A DNA stretch of 64,000 nucleotides from Synechococcus sp. CC9311 (GCF_000014585.1 NC_008319.1:2170001-2234000), one strand, 5' to 3'; positions 9,065 through 20,161 are shown, counted from the first letter of the stretch. The notes: generated by a model not told the origin, from the letters alone. A program made the numbers and translations.

Positions 9065-10498
9065 GTGAATCGATCGCAACGCAAAGCCCCTCGAAGTGGC
9101 TTAATTGCGTCGGCCTTATCTGGTCTGCTGGCCAGCGGTTGTAGTCGAGCTGGAGTTGTGCTCGGTCAGAAGCCGGTCGACCTGGGCTTGCCGGTAGGCA
9201 TCGAAGTTGGGTTTAACCACCGGGCGGGTGAACGATATCGAAGTCCGTTAACTGGAGCATGGAGAAATGGCGACAATCTCGAACAGATGCTGATCGATGC
9301 GATCCAGTCCGCTGAAGAAGAAATTTTGGTAGCGGTCCAAGAACTATCTCTGCCTCGCATCGCCCACAGTCTTGTTGCCGCCTTACGACGAGGCGTAAAA
9401 GTGAAAGTCATTCTTGAAAACAACTACAGCACCCCCTGGAGCCAACATCATGAGCTCGATCTCAGTCGTCATCAACGCCAGAGACTCCAGAGCTTAAAAG
9501 CCTTAGCCGATCAAGATCAAAACGGTGTTGTGAGTCCAGAAGAAGAACGAGAGAGCGATGCACTACTCATCCTTCAGTCCGGACAGATTTCTTGGATTGA
9601 TGACACCGAAGACGGCAGCAAGGGAAGCGGCCTGATGCACCACAAATTTGTGGTTATCGATGGCGAGCGCGTGATCACTGGTAGCGCGAACTTCACCAAC
9701 TCCGGCATGCATGGTGACGCTGGAGTCACGCAAACACGCGGGAACGTGAATCACCTGATCAGTATTCAAAACCCAGCTTTAGCCACTCTCTTTAAGGAAG
9801 AGTTTGCACAGATGTGGGGCGATGGCCCTGGCGGATCGAACGACAGCCACTTTGGACGCAACAAAGTGCCCCAGCCTCAGCAAACAATCAAGATGGGCAC
9901 GATGAACATCAGCGTGCTGTTTCCTCCCCAGTCAAAATCAAATCAAGGCCATGGGCTTGATTTGATTGAGGATCAACTAGAAAGCGCCAAAAAAACGATT
10001 GACCTTGCCTTATTCGTCTTCTCTGCGCAGCAGCTCACCAACAAACTTGCAGAGCGAATATCCGCTGGAGTGAAACTGCGCCTGCTTGCTGACCCTGGAT
10101 TTGCAAGCCGGTCCTTTTCAGAAGTGCTGGATCTCCTCGGCCTCGCAATTCCTGATCGCTTCTGCAAATTAGAGACAGACAATCAACCCTTAACCAAACC
10201 GCTCAAGGGCATCGGCACGCCCGGCCTCGCGCGTGGTGACAAGCTGCATCACAAGTTCGCAGTAATCGACAACAAAACAGTTATCACGGGGTCCTTCAAT
10301 TGGTCGCCCTCTGCAGCACACACTAACGATGAAACCCTGCTAGTAATTGATTCACCCCTGCTCGCCAAACACTTCACGCGTGAGATAAATCGTTTGTGGA
10401 GAGGCGCGGAATTAGGAATTAACGCTCGAATGCGCAACAAGCTTGAACGTCAGCGTGCCAAGTGCGGGAGTGGGGAGAAGAGGACTGAACGTAGCTGA
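9065..10498 (+). CDS. Phospholipase D-like lipoprotein with an embedded EF-hand loop
   Basis: Member of the PLD superfamily with two HKD half-motifs: HHKFVVIDGERVITGSANFT (from residue 192) and HHKFAVIDNKTVITGSFNWS (from residue 395). Each has the H-x-K-x4-D core and a GSxN segment, so both catalytic halves are present. The N-terminus (basic start, then ASALSGLLASGC) resembles a lipoprotein signal with lipobox LASG-C, pointing to an envelope location. Between the first beta-alpha unit and the first HKD motif, residues 149-160 form a canonical EF-hand loop, DQDQNGVVSPEE. Nuclease and phospholipase activities are both known in this superfamily; the substrate is unknown. Start is GTG 9065. The gene's 3' end is duplicated at about 12041-12200. 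Confidence 0.9.
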   Translation: MNRSQRKAPRSGLIASALSGLLASGCSRAGVVLGQKPVDLGLPVGIEVGFNHRAGERYRSPLTGAWRNGDNLEQMLIDAIQSAEEEILVAVQELSLPRIAHSLVAALRRGVKVKVILENNYSTPWSQHHELDLSRHQRQRLQSLKALADQDQNGVVSPEEERESDALLILQSGQISWIDDTEDGSKGSGLMHHKFVVIDGERVITGSANFTNSGMHGDAGVTQTRGNVNHLISIQNPALATLFKEEFAQMWGDGPGGSNDSHFGRNKVPQPQQTIKMGTMNISVLFPPQSKSNQGHGLDLIEDQLESAKKTIDLALFVFSAQQLTNKLAERISAGVKLRLLADPGFASRSFSEVLDLLGLAIPDRFCKLETDNQPLTKPLKGIGTPGLARGDKLHHKFAVIDNKTVITGSFNWSPSAAHTNDETLLVIDSPLLAKHFTREINRLWRGAELGINARMRNKLERQRAKCGSGEKRTERS

Positions 10499-10808
10499 AA
10501 AGCAGCTCAAGAAGTGGGCAGTAGCCATTCAACGAATGCATGCCCAATGATTATCGTTCATAACGCAAATCTCTTCCCCTGAGCTCTAACAACCATACCT
10601 ATTCCAATGAACAATAGTCGTGGCACCATCACAACCATTAAGCGAATTGCTCCATACCAAAAGATAGCTCTTTCAGGCTACAGATCCAAGGCAAGACCAG
10701 TGAAGTTGCATCCCAAAATCCTCATTCACTGCAGATGCAGATCGCATTCAACAAAAACATACTCTTAACCAGTAAGCGTGATAGCATAGAAAAAGAAGCA
10801 CTAGACAG
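10499..10808. other. Intergenic region upstream of the SbtA-like gene
   Basis: About 310 bases, AT-rich, no convincing ORF, RNA or terminator seen. It presumably contains the promoter of the transporter gene, but no clear promoter boxes could be assigned. Confidence 0.5.
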
Positions 10809-11798
10809 GTGAACCAGGCCTTGATTTTTGAAAACATTTTTTCGCCCGCTGTCTTATTCTTTCTTCTGGGCGCCTTGGCTGTTTTCCTAAAGATAAACCT
10901 GGAAATACCACAACCAGTCTCAAAGCTACTATCACTTTATCTACTAATATCAATTGGCTTCAAGGGAGGCGTGGAATTAATAGTGAGTGGCCTAAGTGGC
11001 TCGGTCCTAAAAATACTTCTTCTCTGTTTTGTTATGGCAGTGATAGTACCGGTATATGCATTCCCAATCCTCAGGCAGCGCTTTAGTTCTGGAGACTCTG
11101 CTGCTCTCGCCGCATCATTTGGTTCGATCAGCGCCGTAACATTTATCACCGCAAGTTCATTCCTCAATGAACTTGCGGTTGAACACTCCGGATTTATGAT
11201 TGCCGCACTCGCCTTGATGGAATCTCCTGCGATTGTGATGGGCTTAATACTGCATGAAAAATCAAAGCAAACACCAAATAATGAGCAGGGAAAGAAAAAA
11301 AAATTTGCCACTATTATTCAGACATCTATTTTAAATACATCAGTATTTTTGCTACTAGGAGCACTTGTGGTTGGCGCACTGTCCGAATTTTTTGATCACT
11401 CGGGCGTCGAAAAGATTGCACCATTCACCAACCAGATTTTCTATGGAGTGCTTTGCTTGTTTCTACTGGAGATGGGGATTTCTGCCGCCTCGCGGATCAA
11501 CGAATTAAGGAAGAGCGGCATATTCTTAATTGCTTTTTCGATTTTGTTTCCACTCTTTAACGCATTCATTGCAATCGCCTTGGCCAGATTCTTTAGCTTG
11601 GAACCTGGAAATGCACTCTTATTTGTCATTCTCTGCGCAAGCGCTTCTTACATCGCTGTTCCCGCTGCCATGCGCTCATCTTTACCTAATGCCAACCCAA
11701 GTCTTTATCTATCTGCAGCACTTGGAGTGACCTTTCCATTCAATATAATCATTGGTATACCTCTGTACTTCTCTTTGATTCAAAAGTTTTCCTCATAG
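10809..11798 (+). CDS. sbtA: SbtA-type sodium-dependent bicarbonate transporter
   Basis: Inner-membrane permease of the SbtA family, which in cyanobacteria imports bicarbonate with sodium for the CO2-concentrating mechanism. The 329-residue protein has about ten membrane spans in two halves, separated by a hydrophilic segment near residues 155-170 (EKSKQTPNNEQGKKKK). Family-like stretches are SIGFKGGVEL, FGSISAVTFITA, ALMESPAIVMGL in the first half and CASASYIAVPAAMRSSLP in the second. Start is GTG 10809. No gene for the PII-like regulator SbtB is found beside it, although sbtA and sbtB are often adjacent. The surrounding DNA is AT-rich and bounded by PLD duplications, so transfer or rearrangement is likely. 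Confidence 0.88.
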   Translation: MNQALIFENIFSPAVLFFLLGALAVFLKINLEIPQPVSKLLSLYLLISIGFKGGVELIVSGLSGSVLKILLLCFVMAVIVPVYAFPILRQRFSSGDSAALAASFGSISAVTFITASSFLNELAVEHSGFMIAALALMESPAIVMGLILHEKSKQTPNNEQGKKKKFATIIQTSILNTSVFLLLGALVVGALSEFFDHSGVEKIAPFTNQIFYGVLCLFLLEMGISAASRINELRKSGIFLIAFSILFPLFNAFIAIALARFFSLEPGNALLFVILCASASYIAVPAAMRSSLPNANPSLYLSAALGVTFPFNIIIGIPLYFSLIQKFSS

Positions 11799-12048
11799 TA
11801 GAAGCATCAGACTTCAACACAGGAATAAATGATTGAAGATCATTTTTTAAACATCCATTAGTTCCTACTCCTCCAATCTCACTCGACTTCAATTCTGAAT
11901 ATCCGAGGCCTGTACTCATCAATAAGACAAGACAGGGATAAAACCTTTGCTCATGGGTCTTGAGGTGTACCAGCAACTACTGGATTTCTTTTTTGCTCAG
12001 TACTCCTTGATGGACATAACGATAGGGCACAATCACTTGCTATAAACA
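11799..12048. other. Intergenic region after sbtA
   Basis: AT-rich stretch with no supported gene; small frames here show no family features. Weak similarity to the PLD gene may already begin near 12030. Confidence 0.4.
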
Positions 12049-12200
12049 TTGTTGGTGATTCACTCACCCAAGCTTTCCACTCACTTTACTCGTGAGATAA
12101 ATCGATTGTGGAGGAGCGCCAAATTAGGGATTACTGCTCACATACGCAATAAGATTGGACGTCAGCATTATCAAGTGCGAATGGAGAGGAGAGGAACTGA
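12041..12200 (+). pseudogene. Decayed duplicate of the 3' end of the PLD gene
   Basis: The plus-strand frame reads LVIHSPKLSTHFTREINRLW followed by RSAKLGITAHIRNKI, which aligns residue by residue with the C-terminus of the PLD protein (LVIDSPLLAKHFTREINRLW, then RGAELGINARMRNKL). At DNA level it matches about 10340-10490, with exact runs such as GTGAGATAAATCG. No HKD motif or upstream PLD sequence is present, so this is a non-functional fragment. It lies on the far side of sbtA from the intact gene, making sbtA sit between two PLD 3' ends. Confidence 0.85.
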
Positions 12201-12245
12201 GGTATCAGGAATGAGGCAAAATTGGCTCGATATAGTGACTGGAGT

Positions 12246-13154
12246 CTAACCGAAAGTTGAATTCGATAACCAGTCAAATGGATCAGGACAACATTCAACA
12301 TCGCGTAGAGATACGGAAATGGAATGAGCGCGTTCACTCAGATAGAGCAGAAGCTGCCGAAAGCTGTCAGAACCCGCGAAGCAGCGCTTGACCACCAACG
12401 AATCACCCAAAGTTAGACCTGTGGATAGAGGCAAGGGGACACTTTTTCCAGCAAAACCTCGGAGTGTATGAATACATCCATGGCTGATGGATACCTGGTC
12501 TTGCGTGCGCTCCTCCCAAGAGCCGACTTCATGCCGTATTGCCCCAACGCTTGAGCATTGAAAGCCCAGCCCTTCCAAATGATGCTGAATCTTAGGCAAA
12601 GCCCCATCAAGTAGTGACAAGAGCGGGTAATCCTGTAGGTCATCCAATACCAATTCATCTTCTCGCTCCAAGAGGGGATGCATTCGGTCAACTAAAAAAT
12701 AGGATGGATATCGAGTGAGGTTAATTACAACAAATTCATCATCATCTACTGGCACATCGGGGTAGCAACCCAACCAAGCATCCAAGATCGAATCGCGAAG
12801 GAGTGTCAGTGGATAGCTTGTATTCAAGAAATTGGAACGACCGCACACCCAAGGAATAGAACATTCTTCAAAATAAGGATCACCAGCACCAAAATTGGAG
12901 TCAATCCTCAGCGATTTACCCTGACTCCAACGATAAATCTGATGAACCTTACGCTCAGCATTTAAAAGGGAAAGGTTTCCACCCAAATGCCATTCGCCCT
13001 CCAATTTACGCGTATCAAGCTCAAGAAAATCAGCTACATATTTCGCGTTACGAGAAACTGTCGCCTGATTGCAATTCAACCGAAGCGCTGCTTCCTGGCC
13101 AGAGCGCAACCAAACAAGACAATCAAGGCAAGATAAGCGAAAAGTGTCAAACAT
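12246..13154 (-). CDS. LysR-like HTH transcriptional regulator, paralogue A
   Basis: Probable regulator of 302 residues. The N-terminal 45 residues form a helix-turn-helix (LDCLVWLRSGQEAALRL, then NQATVSRNAKYV), where ATVSRN would be the recognition helix. The remainder resembles the effector-binding fold of LysR-type regulators only loosely. It is clearly paralogous to the gene at 13622-14500: both share LDCxxWLRSGxE, GEW, HQIYR, a DAW...PDxP block and GDSLVVKR/GESLVVKK near the C-terminus. The two genes are divergent, with a gap of over 400 bases. Proximity to sbtA suggests, but does not show, a role in carbon or nutrient response. Start is ATG 13154. Confidence 0.75.
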   Translation of the reverse strand: MFDTFRLSCLDCLVWLRSGQEAALRLNCNQATVSRNAKYVADFLELDTRKLEGEWHLGGNLSLLNAERKVHQIYRWSQGKSLRIDSNFGAGDPYFEECSIPWVCGRSNFLNTSYPLTLLRDSILDAWLGCYPDVPVDDDEFVVINLTRYPSYFLVDRMHPLLEREDELVLDDLQDYPLLSLLDGALPKIQHHLEGLGFQCSSVGAIRHEVGSWEERTQDQVSISHGCIHTLRGFAGKSVPLPLSTGLTLGDSLVVKRCFAGSDSFRQLLLYLSERAHSISVSLRDVECCPDPFDWLSNSTFG

Positions 13155-13549
13155 ATGGGAGCCTTAAAATTGGCTATTGATCTTCAAATCAAGCTAATAT
13201 TTATATTAGCCCAGCCTCTAAAGCGTAAAAAGCATTATGCACAATTCGCATCTTAATAAGATTTACGATCAGGTGAAGCGTCCGCTTCTCGATAAATTAT
13301 CCACTTCTTATCAGGAAATCATCGGACTAGTGTCAAGCACTACCTAATGCCTGAGCCGCGTTAAAAGCCATAAAACGAGAGGCGAAAAGGAAGAGTCTTA
13401 ATCACAGCTACAATTTTCAGGCAAAAACAATCTTACAAGAAATCAGCTGCATGCTTAGAGAATAAAACCTCTTGATCAACTAGAATCAACTTCATATAGC
13501 TATTGCGCTAAGGGACAAAATAGTTAGCAAAATAAACATTACTCGTAAA
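13155..13549. other. AT-rich divergent intergenic region between the two regulators
   Basis: About 395 bases with no supported gene. It must hold the promoters of both divergent regulators and perhaps operators, but I see no strong palindrome. Confidence 0.45.
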
Positions 13550-13621
13550 TTGCATAATCCAGCCAAGGTATTGCGCTTGACAACAGGAATCATTATCATC
13601 GCGACAGAATCGAGATTAAAG

Positions 13622-14500
13622 TTGATAAGTATTGAAGATTTACGATATCTCGACTGTCAAATTTGGCTCAGGTCAGGCGAAGAGTGCGCAAAACGCTTAT
13701 TCACTGCACAAAGTACTATTTCTCGTCGCAATACTGAGACATTAAAAAAACTTGGACTCAAAATGAGGAGAGATGATTTTGGCGAATGGAGAATAGAGGG
13801 CGAAACAAAATTTATCGATATGGAAAGGATAATTCATCAGATTTACAGATGCAACAACAATGAAGAGAAACTTCGATTAGAAGCAACATTCTGGGCCGGA
13901 CCAACATTGGCAACTCCTTCTCCAGAAGGATGGATTAATGGCGTCTGGGATCATATTGGAATGAAACGACCACTCCATCTCATCCGTGAAGGAATTATCG
14001 ATGCATGGATAAGTAGTTATCAACCTGACATGCCTGAGAAAGATGATCCTGTTTTTACCGTCATTGATCTTTGCAAAACTCCAGTAAAGCTAGTTGCGAA
14101 TAAAAATCACCCATTGGCAAAGAAAAAAAATATTAGCAAGCAAGATTTAGAAGTGTTTCCTTCTTTGTCACTACCTAAAGGATGGTTTCCACGCACTGAA
14201 GCGACGCTACGATCTCATGGATTGTGGTGCACAGAAGCAAAGATGAAAAAGTATAAAAAAGAGCTATGGGAAGGCAAAACTGAAGATGAGGTAACACTCA
14301 GCTATGCAACATGCCTAGGGCTAGAAGTAATGGAGAATCTTTCAACTCTTAATTATGATCTTAACCTGAACAGCGGCGAAAGCTTGGTAGTGAAGAAGGA
14401 ATTAATCGACAACCAAAAAATTCAATCACTTTTATCATGCCTGAAGAAACGAATCACTGAAAAGTCTAAAGTTCATAGTGAACTAATTCCTTCCTTCTAA
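13622..14500 (+). CDS. LysR-like HTH transcriptional regulator, paralogue B
   Basis: Paralogue of the divergent minus-strand regulator. The HTH is LDCQIWLRSGEECAKRL, then AQSTISRRNTETL. Conserved with paralogue A are GEWRIEG, HQIYRC, DAWISSYQPDMP and GESLVVKK. The start is uncertain: TTG 13622 (LISIEDLRYLDC) aligns with the start of paralogue A and gives 292 residues, while the frame is open to a TTG at 13550, adding 24 residues without counterpart. The gene is more AT-rich and lysine-rich than its paralogue, so the pair diverged long ago or had different origins. No domain beyond the HTH is identified with confidence. Confidence 0.72.
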   Translation: MISIEDLRYLDCQIWLRSGEECAKRLFTAQSTISRRNTETLKKLGLKMRRDDFGEWRIEGETKFIDMERIIHQIYRCNNNEEKLRLEATFWAGPTLATPSPEGWINGVWDHIGMKRPLHLIREGIIDAWISSYQPDMPEKDDPVFTVIDLCKTPVKLVANKNHPLAKKKNISKQDLEVFPSLSLPKGWFPRTEATLRSHGLWCTEAKMKKYKKELWEGKTEDEVTLSYATCLGLEVMENLSTLNYDLNLNSGESLVVKKELIDNQKIQSLLSCLKKRITEKSKVHSELIPSF

Positions 14501-14725
14501 ACCAATAAGAACTTTGATAAAACCCTGTGATTGCAAGCATCATCATCACTAACGTATTATCTCCTTACGCCCGAGAAAAATGACCACTCCCAATGCGCAT
14601 CACGCATAAAAAGCATCAATGCAGCCATTGCATTGTGCATTGCCTGATACTTGCAAAAGCAATATGAGCCAACTAATATTAGATACTTCTTTTCATAGCA
14701 AAAATCATAGGTGACACCAGACAAA

Positions 14726-14977
14726 ATGGAAGATTCAACCTCAAATCCAAACCAATTAATATTATTCTGCAGATTACTCAATGAAGACAAAATACTTCAG
14801 TCTCAAGTAAAGGCAGCAGTCACCCCCAAGCACATAATCGAACTAGCCGCATCCAAAGGATGTGAAATCTCCCATAGCGAATTACGCTCTTGGTCAAAAG
14901 AATTGACAGCACCTTATTTTCCTTGGTCTGAGATGGGAAACGAATGGCGACGAAACTTTTTCAGACAATTGCCATAA
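14726..14977 (+). CDS. Nif11-domain-like small protein (83 aa)
   Basis: The central part (NQLILFCRLLNEDKILQ, then VKAAVTPKHIIELAASKGCEI) follows the Nif11 pattern: a helix with F..L..D..L...V, then a helix IxxLAxxxGxxIS. Nif11 proteins include nitrogen-fixation-associated small proteins and leader peptides of ribosomal peptide natural products, and they occur in many copies in marine picocyanobacteria. No double-glycine cleavage site and no core peptide follow, and the C-terminus is rich in Trp (WSKEL, FPWSEM, EWRRNFF). So it looks more like a free-standing Nif11 protein than a lanthipeptide precursor. ATG 14726 is preferred over GTG 14711. Confidence 0.6.
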   Translation: MEDSTSNPNQLILFCRLLNEDKILQSQVKAAVTPKHIIELAASKGCEISHSELRSWSKELTAPYFPWSEMGNEWRRNFFRQLP

Positions 14978-15045
14978 TCAACTTCTTGCCTCACATAGAA
15001 ATTTTTAGGGTTTAACATACTCTACAACTCCATGCATTGAGGTAT

Positions 15046-15855
15046 AACCGGCACCTCAATCGCAAGCATTGGGACTTCTTAAGCCGCTAAACACAACTTT
15101 TAGATGGTCATTTCGATGCAGCGACAATCGATGGGTGACCTTCATCTTCACAACGCCTTGTGCCTTCATGCTCTAACCCATAGGCCCAAAAGCTCGATCG
15201 CCACTCATACAACAGTCGGCGCGGCATCGTGCGCCCACAACCTGATTCTGGGGCCAGAATGGCCCGATGACTTCGCTTCTGCCCGTGCGACTCTCGCCAC
15301 TCCTTCTTGGGTTAACGATCCTGGCGCCTTGTGCTGTTCGCGCACAATTGAAATACGTTCCGTTTCCCACAACGAGTGAATTGAGGTCCCTGCAGCTGCT
15401 GGCCTACGCCTGTTCAAGAGAGAACAGCGTTGACAGCTGTACTCGCACTCGTGACATCGCGAATCCACTCATGGATCATCCTCGTCTCCCAACAGCCTGC
15501 AAAGACGCCGTTTGGGAGCTCATGCAAGAAGCAAAGCCAGCTACGAGCAACAGCTCTCAACGTCGCGACAGCATTGACAGCCCCGCACGCCGGCTCACCG
15601 TCGTCTGTGCTGATCCAGAAAAGCCCAAAAAGCCGAACAAGCCCCCTTCAGCGGGATCTCCAGCTAGTCAAACGTGAAGCCCTGAGCAAAATTGATACGC
15701 ATCTAGCCCCTAGACAAATCACTCTCTTCGTTCAGGGACAAAACAACCAAGCTACCCATCAACAGCTGTGATAACTGGCCTCACCTAGGGCAATGCCCCC
15801 CCCTGCACAGGCTTAGGTTCTGGGAGATCGATGCTGCCTAGTAATGACCCCTTCA
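15046..15855 (+). repeat. Left copy of an 810-bp near-identical direct repeat
   Basis: Matches 17698-18507 at a constant offset of 2652 bases. The only difference I see inside is base 15840 (A) against 18492 (C), close to the right end. The unit contains the complete gene for a 136-residue secreted protein and ends with the first 12 bases of the pgm coding sequence, which here have no pgm behind them. The region between the two copies carries a sigma-factor remnant and an MFS transporter gene. Confidence 0.95.
15267..15677 (+). CDS. Small secreted protein, duplicated gene, left copy (136 aa)
   Basis: The N-terminus (MTSLLPVRLSPLLLGLTILA, then PCAVRAQ) is a good Sec signal peptide with cleavage after AVRAQ or nearby. 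The mature part holds three cysteines in a short stretch (AYACSRENSVDSC and PTACKDAVWELM), then a Lys/Pro-rich C-terminus (EKPKKPNKPPSAG). No known family is recognised. The identical protein is encoded at 17919-18329 in the other repeat copy. Competing frames at 15104 and 15430 lack such features. Confidence 0.72.
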   Translation: MTSLLPVRLSPLLLGLTILAPCAVRAQLKYVPFPTTSELRSLQLLAYACSRENSVDSCTRTRDIANPLMDHPRLPTACKDAVWELMQEAKPATSNSSQRRDSIDSPARRLTVVCADPEKPKKPNKPPSAGSPASQT

Positions 15856-15985
15856 TTAATTTCAAATTCGACATAGCTTTCGATTCAAGTTGGCGCACTC
15901 GTTCACGAGACACATTGATTTGACGACCAATTGCGACAGGATGAGCAGCTCTTCACCACCTAGACCGAAACGCAAAGACACCTAG
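15785..15985 (-). pseudogene. Frameshifted remnant of a sigma-70 factor (region 4)
   Basis: Read on the minus strand, one frame gives VSLRFGLGGEELLIL and, after a shift of frame, IGRQINVSRERVRQLESKAM. Together these are sigma-70 regions 4.1 and 4.2: LRFGL plus the HTH with RERVRQLE that contacts the -35 box. Upstream there is an in-frame stop and no region 2 or 3. The second frame runs on through the repeat boundary (15855) to a stop at 15785-15787. This is a broken C-terminal fragment of a group 1/2-like sigma factor next to the breakpoint of the duplication. Confidence 0.8.
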
Positions 15986-16210
15986 CCCGGCTGGATAGCA
16001 AGTCTCCCTCCTCTAACCAACGACAAACTGACTCTCCAGGCCGTCATCAATAAATCAGAAGCAAGAAAGAATATACATGATCTCTTAGCTCAAACAGCAG
16101 GCAGCTTAAATTAAATCTACTTACGCTTCAGCTAGAACCTCAAGGAGGAATTGTCATCAATCCAGAGACTTAGACCTAGAAGGATTGACTATCTCCAAAG
16201 TCTTGAAAAC
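15986..16210. other. Intergenic region after the MFS gene
   Basis: No gene supported. Short stretches could be further decayed parts of the sigma factor, but I cannot align them. Confidence 0.4.
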
Positions 16211-17623
16211 CTAATCCATTGCAACTTGCAATAAATCTCCGAATCGGGATTGCACACTTCTACGGAATCCAGTCACATCTAATCGTTGCATCAACAAAGA
16301 AGCGGCGAGGAAACCCACAATCTGTAAACAGAAGACCCCGCTATAAGCTCCGAATACATCACCACCATTGAGTGTTTTAAACAGCGTAAGAAGACCACCG
16401 CCACTGATGGTGGCTAAACCACTGGAATAGGCATACAACGCACCCCAGACACCAAGCAATAAGCCCACCCTTCCTTTCTCCACAAAAGTGAACATCAAAG
16501 TGAAAGAAGAATGGATACAGATTCCAAGCGAAATGCCAAAAATTGTTAGCGAAAAACGCAAAAATGGTAATGACTGTGATGGTGCCGACAACAACATCAG
16601 GGCGAGAGAAATCGCCGCAAAAAATGCACCAAGCCTGGCCGTACTGACGTTACCAATCCAACCAACTAAACAAAAACCACTAAGACCAAGTCCAACAAAA
16701 AAGCCCGCAGCAAGGAATGCATTGAGTGCCGTTGTAGCACAAATACTCATGCCAAATACAGCAGCACCAAAGGGCTCAAGGACCGCATCATTGAGAAACA
16801 TACTGAAGGTGAACAGGCACAAGACAGCCGTAAATCGTCCGACCTGAGGGATCGATCGCAAACGATCTAGCAATTGAATAACCGTCAGTGATTCCCGCAC
16901 ATCTCTGAAGTTGTCAGGCCCATCTCGATGACCCTCAACTGCCTGATAGTCGGAGTACTGATCTGCAACATTACGCCGCTCCAATCCGAACACTGACGAC
17001 ACACCAAGACCAAACAGGAGCAAGGGAGTCACAACAATCAGCCGTTCGAGCCCTGCTACAACGCCATCTCCACTGGCCTGCGTTCCACAGGCTGCACCAA
17101 AAATCTGATTCACAAGAATGGTTCCTAACAGAACCCCAAGCAGGCGCATGCCCCACACCACAGACAACACGCGAGGACGCTCTTGTTCTGTTGTGAGGTC
17201 AACAATCAAAGCAGAAAATGCTGTGCCTCCAGCAGCAATTGCTGTACCGGTTGCGATGGAGATCAACAACAGAAGCCCAATCCATCCACCCAAAAAAGAT
17301 TGATTGGCTAGTGGCATTGTTTTGGCTAGCTGAAGCACTACCCATCCCGTCAAGCCGAATAGCAGCGAAATCGCAAGCGAACTCATCACAATGAAAGGGG
17401 TTCGCCGCAATCGCCCCGAAGACATTCGATCCGAGCGATTACCGAACCAAGCTCGCGTAAAGCCCATCAACTGCTGGGCACCGATCGCCAAAGCCGTCAA
17501 AGCGGCAGAGACGCCAATCTCTGTGATCAGGAGACGATTCAAGAGTCCAAGAATCAGAACCCCGAGGATTCCGAGGCTGAGCTGAAATAAGCCCAGACGC
17601 AAGCCCAGGCGCACAGCGCGCAT
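16211..17623 (-). CDS. BCD/PucC-family MFS transporter
   Basis: Membrane protein of 470 residues with about 12 hydrophobic spans, of the BCD (PucC/LhaA) branch of the major facilitator superfamily, which in phototrophs is linked to chlorophyll or light-harvesting protein handling. Family-like features are the start RLGLRLGLFQLSLGILGVLI, LNRLLITEIGV, FTRAWFGNRSDR in the loop between spans 2 and 3, and GTAFSALIVDLTTEQERPRV. ATG 17623 (MRAVRLG) is preferred over 17632. The gene sits alone between two 810-bp repeats, which indicates a past integration or duplication event. The substrate is unknown. Confidence 0.85.
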   Translation of the reverse strand: MRAVRLGLRLGLFQLSLGILGVLILGLLNRLLITEIGVSAALTALAIGAQQLMGFTRAWFGNRSDRMSSGRLRRTPFIVMSSLAISLLFGLTGWVVLQLAKTMPLANQSFLGGWIGLLLLISIATGTAIAAGGTAFSALIVDLTTEQERPRVLSVVWGMRLLGVLLGTILVNQIFGAACGTQASGDGVVAGLERLIVVTPLLLFGLGVSSVFGLERRNVADQYSDYQAVEGHRDGPDNFRDVRESLTVIQLLDRLRSIPQVGRFTAVLCLFTFSMFLNDAVLEPFGAAVFGMSICATTALNAFLAAGFFVGLGLSGFCLVGWIGNVSTARLGAFFAAISLALMLLSAPSQSLPFLRFSLTIFGISLGICIHSSFTLMFTFVEKGRVGLLLGVWGALYAYSSGLATISGGGLLTLFKTLNGGDVFGAYSGVFCLQIVGFLAASLLMQRLDVTGFRRSVQSRFGDLLQVAMD

Positions 17624-17697
17624 TTCTAACAAGGGCTTGAGCCATTCCTACCAATTCAAATCATTCTACGAAAAGCGCAAAGTCCTTATTGACCTAC

Positions 17698-20154
<2,457 letters not shown>

Positions 20155-20161
20155 TTGGATT

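Noticed and set aside
11749-11976. 75-codon minus-strand frame after sbtA
   Set aside because: No hydrophobic segment, motif or ribosome site; it overlaps the end of sbtA in opposite direction.
10499-12300. sbtB (PII-like regulator) next to sbtA
   Set aside because: No frame in this segment shows a PII-like fold or motif; the gene may be elsewhere in the genome.
15104-15379. 91-aa frame inside the 810-bp repeat (and its copy at 17756-18031)
   Set aside because: It overlaps the secreted-protein gene in another frame, has no domain and no signal peptide. Its being present twice only reflects the DNA duplication.
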